Both the position numbers and the translations under genes were made by a program. Positions 35,836 through 45,609 of a stretch of 64,000 nucleotides of DNA are shown piece by piece. The stretch is from Seison nebaliae (lineage: Eukaryota > Rotifera > Pararotatoria > Seisonacea > Seisonidae), in assembly GCA_023231475.1 (NCBI GenBank), contig JALJEE010001455.1:62001-126000 (forward strand), in the 5' to 3' direction. How positions within the stretch are numbered: the first letter of the stretch is position 1; every line of letters begins with the position of its first letter. Under the pieces are notes generated by a model. That model saw only the letters and a list, made by a program, of their open reading frames with translations, was not told the DNA's origin and ran no database searches.

Positions 35836-36435
35836 GAGAGAATTGAGTGAAAGTGTTTGGATTTTTGAAGTTCCATATGAACTATCATCATTTTTATGAA
35901 TTGGTTTCGTTTCTCCAGTAAGACTCGATTCATCTAAATGTAAATTAATCGTATCAAATAAACGTAAATCAGCAGGAACTCGATCACCCACTTCCAAGAA
36001 AACGATATCGCCAGGAACGAGATTTGAAGCGAAAATTCTCGTCATATTTCCGTTACGAATACAATGACATTGATGTGGTACGAGACATTTTAATGACTCC
36101 AAAGCTTTCTCTGAACGGAATTCTTGAATAAACGCCACCGTCACCACAATGATAATAGCTAGAGTTATACTAATCGCATTATCATATTGATGGATAATCA
36201 TGGAAATGATGGCGGATAATAAAAGTAAAATGATCATCGGCTCCTTAAACTGCTCCAAATATTTCTTGAAATTTGATTCTTTCTTCTTCAATTGAAATTC
36301 ATTCGCTCCAAAAAACGAGAGTCGCAATCGTGCATTCTCATCATCTAAACCGTCGTTCATATCACTCTTCAATTCCTCCACCACCTTCTCTATCTCCAAT
36401 GTGGACGCGTCGTCTTTCTTCAACATTTTTTCCAT
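33553..36435 (-). CDS. Secretory-pathway Ca2+/Mn2+-ATPase, SPCA/PMR1 type (P2A)
   Basis: An uninterrupted 960-codon P-type ATPase. It loads Ca2+ and Mn2+ into the Golgi. Landmarks in order are the N-terminal cytosolic segment, helices M1-M2, the actuator loop SSLTGETKP, M4 with AAIPEGLP, phosphorylation site CSDKTGTIT, the nucleotide-binding region with KGA, TGD at the P-domain, and GDGVNDA. M6 contains NILMDGPPAQSLGVEP, which is diagnostic of SPCA pumps over SERCA (one transport site). Length is close to human SPCA1. A poly-Asn run encoded by a (TTA)n microsatellite interrupts the actuator-side loop just after TGE. The gene lacks introns, unlike most neighbours. Confidence 0.95.
35786..35835 (-). 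repeat. AAT/TTA microsatellite coding poly-Asn in the SPCA-type pump
   Basis: A nearly perfect trinucleotide array encodes about 16-17 consecutive asparagines in the cytosolic actuator region. Such arrays change length easily, so alleles may vary. Confidence 0.9.
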
Positions 36436-37965
36436 ATCAAATACGAATTGCCCATATAATTTCTCGTTTTTTCTCCTTAAAAAACGAATTCTAACTTCAT
36501 ATTATAATCGATTTGAAAATCGATTAAATTTTTCTTTTTATTTAATTAAATCAGAGACAGCTACAAATTTATTTAATGAAACAATCGAAACACCTCTCCA
36601 CAATTATCTAATCAATTCACCACCAGGAGAAGGATAGCTACTGTCCAATTCGCCCAATAAAATATCTTTTTTTTGAAGTTGTCAAGAAAAAAAAACTTGA
36701 CAATTTTAATAGTTAATTTCAACAATTACTATTATTCAGTTTCAGTCTCTTTCTCTCTCTTTCTCTACATTAGCCAGTTGACTATGAATCTGTTCAACTG
36801 ACACATTGCCGTCAATATTCTTGTGTACGTGTCTCTCACAATTCATAAGAATTAACAATTTTTTTGTTTTGTTTTGGACAACACTGTCTCCTCACAAACT
36901 TCTTTATTACTCTTATTGCCTATTCGATAAGTCTCTCTTTACACATTGATGATTAATTTATAGAAATCATTTACGAATTCCTTCTCACAAAAACAAACTG
37001 AATTTCTGCCAATCAACAATTCATATTCAACTTATGAGATAAATGTTCTTTCAATTCTCTATTCATCCACTATTTTAATCGTCATTCTTCACCAACTACC
37101 GTTTAATTTCCGAATAAATCATCAATTGAAAAGAAGAGAATTGATAAGGTTCTTATCGTTGATAGTTTGAAGAGAGGGCGAAAACTGTTCTTGATTCTCC
37201 ATTAGAAAAAGAAGAATTTCTTATGTTTGAAATTCGATAAGAATAGAAGACGAGCATGTGACGTAGTCAAATGTGGCAACGATAATATTCCATAGGCAAT
37301 TTGGAAAATAAACGAATAATCAGTTTGCCATTGGAATTATTATCAAAATGAAGTTTGAGAGGAAGAAGAGCAATCAAAAAAAAACAATTTATTTGCGCTG
37401 TGCATAAAGAATGCACAAGAAAACATGGAAAAGAATTACATAAGAACTTAATCGAATTAAAAGTAGTGGGTAACTGATAAGAGTATGGTGGAAGGACAAA
37501 ATAATATTTAATGTTCTTCTCTCACCAATATCTCATATTTCGCAAATACATTACTCAAACCATCATGATGGTTATTGTCGTATTTATTGAATAATTCCAT
37601 CAATTCTTCCATCGTTAATTCTCACATAAAAATCGTTGTAAGTAGGAAATATAATTAAGTTTCTTAAGAGAAACTAATTTCTTCACAATTTTCACATGAC
37701 ATGACTTCAAAATGGAAAAATCATGATTATCTTTTTCAATCGTTCTGGAATATTCAACATGATTAAAATGATTGTAAATAAAATAATACGATTATTTCGA
37801 ATGGATTGTGAAGAAATGAGAGTCAAAGGTGAATTGGAATTCTTTGAAGTTTCGAAGATTAGAAAGGATAAAGTTCAGTCGAAGTTAGATAGTTGACTTT
37901 TATTTTGCTTATTGGATTTGTAGCTGTTTTTTTTGTTTCTGCTTCACTTTTTCTTCATTAATTAA
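36436..37965. other. Divergent intergenic (shared promoter) region
   Basis: About 1.5 kb between the Ca2+-pump gene (minus) and the phosphatase-like gene (plus). It is AT-rich with a CTTTCTCT tract at 36745-36770. No gene, TATA box or RNA fold is convincing. Confidence 0.45.
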
Positions 37966-38901
37966 ATGGGTTCGATTTCAACAAAAGAATTAAATCCTAA
38001 ACAAGTGGGAAAATTGCTGACGAAAGTCGATACGATTTTTATACGAGTCGACGGTTTAATATGGAATTGGCCTGACGTTAATGTTAGTGCCATCAATATG
38101 GTGAATGAATTGCAAAATAATTTGAGGAAAGAAGTTTATTTCTTTTCATTCAATACGAATAAACATCGGGAATTCTATGTGAAACGACTACAAAAGATTG
38201 GTGTCAATACAACTGAACATTATATCATTACTAATATCTGGTTAGCTATCCGTTATTATAAGTCGATCGATTTTAAAGGGAAATTATATGTGGTAGCTGA
38301 TGAGATTTATGGAATTGGAAAAGAGTTAGAAGAGAGTGGTATTGATTATGAATGGGATCCCACATCCATGATGAATTCACCTCCGTTCGAAGAAGTTCGT
38401 TTATCGTCCGATGTCAATGGCGTTTTAGTTTGTTTCGATTCAACGATGAATTATCAGCGAATTACTAAGGCCATCAATTATTCTACTCGAATTCCTTCCA
38501 CTAATTTCCTCATTTGTGATTGTACAAGTCTGTTCCAGAAGCAGAATATAAATTATCCTACCACTTACGGCTTGTCTCAAGTCATCATGACTAGTGTCCA
38601 ATTATTACACCCTCAAAATCAGCCCATTGTACTCGGTCTGCCAGATAATGGTCGCATCGTACACAACTTACTTCCTTTGCCACCTAATCGGTTGAAGAAG
38701 TCCGTTTTCTTGACTTTTGAGGCTCGTATCGGTGTGCGATTGGCACGTGCTATGGGTTTCGGTAGTGCTTGTGTAATTAATGCGAGGAAATTGAAGAGAA
38801 AGAAGAGGAGGAATATTCAGGTCTATCACATTGATGCCATGTCGAAACTATACAAACTTATTAGGGATTATTCTTCAGATATGATTTATTCAACAGGCTA
38901 A
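37966..38901 (+). CDS. Degenerate phosphoglycolate-phosphatase/chronophin-like protein (probable pseudoenzyme)
   Basis: A single-exon, 311-residue protein that follows the PGP/PDXP/4-nitrophenylphosphatase layout of the HAD superfamily. The motif I position reads IRVDGLIW where the family has FDCDGVLW, so the Asp nucleophile is Arg while the +2 Asp remains. The motif II region FFSFNTNK resembles F(I/V)TNNSSK. Motif III, normally a Lys in GKP, reads GLPDNGR. The C-terminal GDRLxTD motif is replaced by TFEARIGV, followed by a conserved-looking ARAMGFGSA. Loss of three catalytic elements argues for a non-catalytic role. The start MGSIST fits an N-myristoylation site. The gene is intact with normal codon use, so it is not an ordinary pseudogene. 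Confidence 0.82.
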   Translation: MGSISTKELNPKQVGKLLTKVDTIFIRVDGLIWNWPDVNVSAINMVNELQNNLRKEVYFFSFNTNKHREFYVKRLQKIGVNTTEHYIITNIWLAIRYYKSIDFKGKLYVVADEIYGIGKELEESGIDYEWDPTSMMNSPPFEEVRLSSDVNGVLVCFDSTMNYQRITKAINYSTRIPSTNFLICDCTSLFQKQNINYPTTYGLSQVIMTSVQLLHPQNQPIVLGLPDNGRIVHNLLPLPPNRLKKSVFLTFEARIGVRLARAMGFGSACVINARKLKRKKRRNIQVYHIDAMSKLYKLIRDYSSDMIYSTG

Positions 38902-39480
38902 GCCTATGACAGAATTGCCTATGTCTTCAATTCAATTTTTTCTTTTCCCAATCAATTCTGTTTAGTTGAACTTTCTCCTTCTTCCTATTCTCATACTGTC
39001 TATTCATATGTTTATCAATAAAAATATTTATCTAATTTCCATTTTACAATAAGCATGAAAATATTTGTGAAAAAATTGTCAATATAGTTTTCTCAAATTT
39101 AAGAAAAAAAACTTTATTACTATTAACTTTATTTATTAAAAAACTATTAAATGAAATAAATAATTTATTAAACAAGTTACTCATTAGGTAATAAGTTAAC
39201 TTATGCGCACTTTTTTGTGACGTCAGTTCAAACGGATTTTCCAAATATTTAAAATTGATTAAAATCGTTTTGAATCTTCATAAAAAATGAATGTTTAGAA
39301 AGTTTAGAGATAGTTAATTTTCTTATTAATTCTAAAGCTTCAAATCTTCATTTGAGAAAGATTGATTGGAAGAAAAATAATTTCAATTGGGAAGATAGAA
39401 GAAAAGTGTGACGCAATTCCATTTTCTAATTTTGAGCTGAAATCAAAAAATATTTGTTTTATTTTCTTTTTTTTCATCGA
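38902..39480. other. Spacer between PGP-like gene and OTUD6
   Basis: 3'-UTR-like sequence with AATAAA at about 39016, then AT-rich DNA. No gene is evident. Confidence 0.4.
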
Positions 39481-40694
39481 ATGGAGGATGATGAAGAATT
39501 TGTTGAGACGAAATCTCAGAAACGTAAAGAGATTCAAGGTTAATGGATCACGAACGATTTTTTCTTTTAACTCAAATTGATGTTGCAGGAAAAATTCAAA
39601 ATTTAAAGAAGAAAATTCCAAAGAAGAATAAGGAGTTAAAGAAAGAAATCGAATCTCAAATTAAAGAGTTGCAATCACAACTGGAACAATTGAATAATTC
39701 ACAAACGACAGAAATGGATGTTCATTATGATATGGACAAAGCATTGAATAGTGTGGAGGGACCGAAAGTAGTTAAAGAGAAATCTAAACAAAAACAAAAG
39801 AAAGTTAATTTTGGAAGAACTTGAAAGAGAAAATTGAAGTTGATGTTTCATTTTAGGAGAATAAAATAAATCAACAATATCGACGGGCGAATGAATTGAA
39901 GAAGAAGATGATGAATGCATTCTATGAGAAGGATTATCTCAATGAGACGAAGGATATTCAGGCGAAACTGAAAAAATTAAATTTGAAAATTTTCGAAGTT
40001 TTTCTTTTTCATTCTCTTCTCCTCTCCATCCTTCTCATAGATACCAGCTGATGGTAATTGGTTACTCTTTTCCCACCAAATTTTCACCTTCAACATTTTT
40101 TCAGTCTCTTCTCAGCAATTAGTCATCAATTGCGACTGAAATTCAATACTCAAGTTAGTCGCATCGTTGGTGAGAGTGAATTTTTCATGGAATTTCCAGT
40201 TGTCAGCGAACGAGTTGAGGAAATTGGCCGTGACGGAAATGATGGAAAATCGAGATGACTATGAACCGTTTTTTGACGACGAATATACTAGTTTATTCTT
40301 CTTTTCAATTATCTCTTATAAATCATTAATCATTAATCTTTTTTAGAAGGTGAATTTTATTTTATTTTGAAAATTAAATTTTTAATTTTCTTTTTTTTTC
40401 ATCAAGAAACTTTCGTAGACCATTGTCATGCCATTGAAGATGGTTCGATTTGGGGCGGCGATCATGAAGTTCTCTCATTTTCTCATTGTTGTTGTTGTTG
40501 TTATTGTTTTTTAGTTGAATGCATTGTCGAAAACTTTGAAGCGAAGAATCGAAATTATTTTATGTGGAGGAAAAAGAAATGTCATTTATGGAGAGGAGGA
40601 AACGGACAAAACGATTTACTTAACTTATCATCAAAATCTTATTTCTACTGGTGAGCACTATAATTCAACTATTCCCGATAAAATAAAAGATTAA
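39481..40694 (+). CDS. OTU-domain deubiquitinase, OTUD6-like
   Basis: Reconstructed in eight exons: 39481-39538, 39589-39803, 39857-39997, 40041-40060, 40105-40153, 40200-40290, 40407-40468, 40515-40694. These total 816 nt, or 271 residues. An N-terminal Lys/Glu-rich coiled-coil (KEIESQIKELQSQLEQL) precedes an OTU domain: IPADGNC-LFSAISHQLR, SANELRKLAVTEMM, IWGGDHELNAL and GEHYNS. Cys is formed across a splice junction (TG in exon 4, T in exon 5); together with His of GEHYNS and an upstream Asp it makes a complete catalytic set. OTUD6B-type enzymes cleave ubiquitin chains and act in translation and proteasome assembly. The intron of 116 nt between exons 6 and 7 might hide a microexon. Confidence 0.93.
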
Positions 40695-41340
40695 TAATAA
40701 ATGAACTATTCTTTCCAATTCTATCCGTTTATTTCAAATTTTAACGACTAATTTATCAATTTAATTCTTTCATTTCATCTTCAACACAACTTAATTTTGA
40801 GATGATTTCTATTCTCATTTTATAACGACAAAAATAGATTTTCTATAGATTCTGATAATTTCACATAAAATCATTAACTCTTAAAAAACGGAAATTTCAA
40901 ATTTTCATGGAATTAAAATAGTTAAAGATTTCATGTTTCCTGAACATATCGTCGTTTTTGAATTAGAATAAGAAAAAATTATTGAATTATGAAATTCTCT
41001 TTGAAAATAATGAAAAGTGGAAAAAAATTAATTATGGAAAATTTGGTAAAATTTGCGCGCCAATTTCAGATGCGTCATACCTTCCTCAACCATTTTCCTA
41101 CCATTTCTATTTGTTCTCCCATCGTTAGAGAGGAAGATGATTGAGTCATTGTTATAGGAGAGAATGCGTCATCATAGAAGGAAATATGAGACGTGTACCA
41201 TTTAGAATAATACACGTACGTATTTGCACACTTTCTCAACCGATTTTCTCGTCGAAAGATGACGTGTAAGAGAATGAATGGTTATTGGAAATGTATGTAG
41301 AATGAGCCGTCTATAAATAGAGAAGGAATTTAAGGTATAT
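40695..41340. other. Intergenic region, proximal part promoter-like
   Basis: The first 300 bp after OTUD6 is AT-rich 3' flank. From about 41040 a cluster of short motifs resembles bZIP sites: GCGTCAT at 41072-41078, TGAGTCA at 41142-41148, TGCGTCAT at 41165-41172 and ATGACGTG at 41259-41266. A GCGCGCC sits near 41055-41061. A TATA box is listed next. Confidence 0.45.
41312..41320 (+). promoter_or_regulatory. TATA box of the hairpin-rich unit
   Basis: TATAAATAG is a textbook TATA box, placed just downstream of the bZIP-like cluster. It predicts a transcription start near 41340-41350, immediately before the inverted-repeat region. It is the best TATA box I found in the window. Confidence 0.6.
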
Positions 41341-41344
41341 TTCA

Positions 41345-42105
41345 TTAATACTTTCTAAAAATTAAGAGATATAGTTAGTAAAGAAGTAGGAGATGGGTTG
41401 GAGGTAATGGCCGAGATAAGGTACCAATGGACGAAGACCCTAATGGAAGATACCAACAAGAAAAGAAATTTTTTATGGTATCCATGAGTTATGGGGGTCG
41501 AGGCTAGTCGGCAGACAAGTCCATGGTTAATACGATTTATTCATTCATTTCCTTCACTCGTCACTTCTTCCAAATAGGAATCGTCAAATTTCTTGCTTTT
41601 CATGTCCGAAAGTCAAAGGGGAAATTTGACGACTATCCATGGACTTATGACTAGGAGAAGAAAGAAAAATCCATTCATATTCTCAAGTTATTTCAACTAT
41701 TAGTTTTTTTAAAGTTTTATTTATTTTTTTCTAGTTGGATTTACAGGAAAGATTCGTCCAATTGGAGAATATGAAGGGGATGGGATATAACGGGGGTGAT
41801 TCGTCGTCGAGTTGACGCGAATCTAACCCGTTAGGTAAGGATCCAAGTGATGCAGCAAATGCTGCATCATATGATGGTTAGTAGATGGTTTTTATCCGTT
41901 CCCATTTCATTTAATTCAATTCATTTCAGAAATTGATAGGAAGGAGGAAAAAATCATAGAAGTCTTCTATGATTCAAGAGTTCTCGTGCCCAATGGCACG
42001 ATCAAAGGAAAGCCATCTACGGTGGTACCAGGAACGGAGGAGGCAAACAATGATAGAATACTACCAAAGTACTCATACACACTTTCTATTTCTGGAATAG
42101 AATAA
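41345..42105 (+). other. Putative spliced, hairpin-rich transcript of unknown nature
   Basis: Downstream of the TATA box lie segments of higher GC content, separated by AT-rich GT-AG introns: 41526-41577 (52 nt), 41687-41734 (48 nt) and 41877-41929 (53 nt, or 41835-41929 using an earlier donor). The exonic segments hold perfect inverted repeats at 41504-41654, 41789-41832, 41848-41869, 41952-41974 and 41985-42000. Several frames are open because stops are rarer here. One crosses both first introns in phase from ATG at 41523 to TAA near 41790 (55 residues, MESSNFLLF...). Another runs from after 41815 to TAA at about 42105 if the earlier donor is used. I recognise no protein. A structured non-coding RNA, a hairpin RNA or a small-peptide gene are all possible. 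Confidence 0.35.
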
Positions 42106-43003
42106 CAAAAACGGGATTGTTCGATGAACATTCTGGTTGGAAGATTGGAGATCGATGGCTAAGCCAAATTGCCATTTATGATCATGGAATTCAATGTACT
42201 CTTCATAACTCAAAAATCTCTCACACCAATTTCTCATTTATCACAAAATTCTCTATTACTTCTCATTTCAATGAAGAAGAAAAAATAAAATTTTCTTTTA
42301 ACATCTTCTTCCTTTACTACTTTAATCATTCTTTATTATGTTCTTCTAATTCTCTTCCAATTGAATTCCATAATGTTCATACGAAAAATTGGGAATATTG
42401 AAATTAAATTAAATTGAAGGAAATTAAAATGGGATGGTTATATGTATGAATGCAAATGAAAGATTGGGAAAAACAATCGTCCAACAATTGGTTTGGAGAG
42501 ATTGGATTGTGATGGAGTGGAAAAACGATTCCCTAAAGAACATAAATGAGAAGGAAGAATTTGAGATTAAAATAATTTGAAAATGATTGAACAGATTAAG
42601 CGATAGGGAGAAGAGGGGATGAGACTTCTAATGAAGGGGATGGTGTCGACTTGAAAGATTAAATTGGAAAATGATGTGAATAACCTTTCTCCCAACGGCA
42701 TCGAATCAAAGGAGGAAAGGTTGGTATGGTGAAAATGGGTGCTGATGATTGAATGTGGGAAACAATTGGACGGAAGAAATGAAAGTAGAAGAATTAATTA
42801 GTGTTTGATTGAAAGTGGGAATCGAACACATGAAATAACGGAAGAAATTCTTTCTTATTAGATGATCATCATTCATTCAACAATTATTCATCTTCTATTT
42901 CCTTTACAATAAAATTTATGAGAATTCACTTTTACTCAAACTTCCATATCAAAACAAAAACATATTTGTGCTCAATTTCTAATAAAACGTCATTCAAATT
43001 CCA
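42106..43003. other. Region between the hairpin-rich unit and the small secreted protein
   Basis: A plus-strand frame at 42117-42401 begins with protein-like residues (FDEHSGWKIGDRWLSQIAIYD) and then degrades to Phe/Ser/Ile low complexity. It might be an exon belonging to the preceding unit, but I cannot link it. The rest is AG-rich non-coding DNA. Confidence 0.3.
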
Positions 43004-43349
43004 ATGATGAAAATATTTCAACTCATATTCATTTGTTTTCTCAGTTTAGCTTCGCTCCACGTCTCCTGTCTTGTGACGAAAAGTTCCCGTTTCCTCTTCT
43101 TTCAACTTCCTTTTAATTTAATCTTTTAATTTCTTTTAATTTCTTTTAATTTTAGAGGATAGATCGGTGAACGAGAAGCTCCAACAAGATCGTATGTTAC
43201 AATGGCTTGAAGGTAAATTATATTCGAAATTGAACAATGATCCTTTCCTTTCCAATCAAGAAGCTAATCAATGGACTCGACTAAAGAAAGGAATCGAAGC
43301 GATCAACTATGAATCGTACTACGAAATCGAGAATAGTATCATCATTTAA
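43004..43349 (+). CDS. Small secreted protein or peptide precursor
   Basis: Two exons, 43004-43082 and 43156-43349 (intron 73 nt, 273 nt coding, 90 residues). The start MMKIFQLIFICFLSLASLHVS is a signal peptide. The mature part begins near CLVTKKDRSV, with a dibasic KK right after the predicted signal. Next comes a predicted amphipathic helix (NEKLQQDRMLQWLEGKL), then a second KKG, and an acidic C-terminus. The layout of signal, dibasic sites and an amphipathic segment of about 30-35 residues is what peptide-hormone precursors look like. I do not recognise a hormone family, and only one cysteine is present near the signal end. An ordinary small secreted protein is equally possible. Confidence 0.65.
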
Positions 43350-43634
43350 GACTTTCGAGTTTGGATGAGAAGTTTTCGTCCATTTCCATCTAGTCATACA
43401 GTTTATCAAATTCTTTCACGAAAAATTATCATTTTCTTAATTAAATAAATATGAGAATTTCTTTCAACTTTCTCTCATCTCCCACTTATTCAACAATCTA
43501 TTTTAGAGATAATTTGTGAATGGTTCAATTGAATAAAGTGAAAAAATTCACATGAATAAAAAAAAGACTTTTTATTTTGGAAAAAATGATTGTGGCAACG
43601 ACTGGTTCGATGAAATGATGTTGTTGGAGAAAAT

Positions 43635-45574
43635 CTATGTTGAAAATTCAGAATATTCAGAAAACTTTTCACTTTTTTCAACATCGTCTGCCGTTGCCGT
43701 TTGTTGGGGATGATCGTGCTGCAAATGATGTTGATTGTAACTGTTATTGTGGAAGGGAAGAGTGTCGGGCCATGTATGAATGGGAAATGGTTGTGTATAA
43801 TATTCGGAATGATTATAAGTATCGGCATAATAGTATTGTTGTTGTCGAGGTTGTTGGAGTGTTCGATCATCTCTCGGTTGATGTTGTTGACGGAAATAAT
43901 TGGATTCATTTATTATTTCTACCAATGTGTCCGGATGAGATGGAATTATTGAGGACATTTCCATTTTTCGTATTTTCATCGCTTCTCCATCATCAGAGAT
44001 TTTCCGTTTAAATGATTGAAAATCAGGTTTCTTATCAGAATTCGTAGTATCTATCTCCTTCATCATCAAATTTGATTCGTTTTGATAAGTTGATACATTC
44101 TCTCGAATTTTGTCGTCGATAATCGTCGCTGTTAATAGCGAACAGTCACCGATTTTAGATCGATTCTTCTTCAATTCGTTTATCATTTCGTGAGCGATCG
44201 ATGTTATGGATTGGATGAGGAGTAACGTATCGGAATATACTTCGAAACCATTCACTTGACCTTCAATTTCGAACGAAAGAAATTTCAGACACAAATATAA
44301 TTGTTTCCGATATGATGCGACTGATTCACTGCTAATGATTTCTGGAAAATGAAATTTAAAATTTGAAATGATGAAATTGGAATGGAACTTGGATCGAAAA
44401 GAATGATGGCACGCAAACAAGAGAATCGTTCAATATCCAACTCCAATTGGAAAATTGGACGGACCAATTCGTTGATTATTCGATCAGCCAAATTTGTGAT
44501 AGTTTCATTAATTCCATTGTTATTCTCATGCATCTGATTTTTGGGAGAATAGAGGATAAAGAAGAATTAATGGGAGAATTAGCACTAACAACATCATCAA
44601 TATATCGTCCGTTGTAAAGATAAATCTTTTTGATACTTTTCACCATATCCATTTTATTCTTCTTAAAAGTTTCTTTGTTCGTTTCAGCACAAAAGGAGGA
44701 ATGTCCTTTCGCTTGTTCCAAATAATAGTTCGCTGTTCTCCAAGCACAACCGAGTACCATGGTCTCAGCAGAATGTCTTTGTATGAGACACATCTGAAAT
44801 AGGTAAATGATTGTGAAATGTGTGAGGAAAATTTAACTTTATCGTTATGGTCAATTTTCTGGAATTGATCAAGATATTGTGCCCATTTTATCAGCAGATC
44901 AATATGTTCGTTCATCGATAGAATGATGTCGTTAATCGATGCATTATTATTCGACATTGAATTATTAAAACTTGTCGTCTTTGTGAAGGTGAAGATGATT
45001 ATAAGGAGGAGATAAAAGGAAAACTTTGAAGACGTGTTGTTCGGAATTGACAATATCTTGAACGAACTTCCGATAATGACCAGAATCATTCGTTTTCGTT
45101 CGACTAGCGATAGTATCTCGTTCATTTTGGACGGCTAAAGTTCCAATAGAAAGATATTGAATATAAAATAGAATTGAACCGTCTTTCTTCATTCCTGCCT
45201 CTAAGCATTTATTCAATCGACAGGAACGACATTGATTTCTCGTCTTCAAATTCACCGAACAATTACCCAATCGTCGACATTCATATTCGGTTTTATTGCG
45301 GACACTTCGACGGAAGAATCCTTTACAACCATCACAACTCTCCGCACCATAATGCTTACCCGTACTGGAATCGTTACACACTGCACATTTAGCGCCCTTC
45401 TTCTCCAGTGGACTCTTCTTATTTTCATTGATATCCGTTTCGGAATTGAGAGAAATTCCACGTTCTCTGAATAACTGATTACTTGGTGAACACTGTTCAA
45501 TAGGAGACAATTCATCTTGTTGTTGTTGTTGTTGTTGTTGTTGTTGCTGCTGCTGCTGTTGCTGTTGTTGTTGT

Positions 45575-45609
<35 letters not shown>

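Noticed and set aside
41345-42105. Hairpin-rich unit as a spliced-leader RNA, SRP RNA or RNase P/MRP RNA
   Set aside because: I looked for an Sm site after the GTAAGG donor and for the conserved cores of SRP and RNase P/MRP RNAs and found none that fit; length and introns also disagree.
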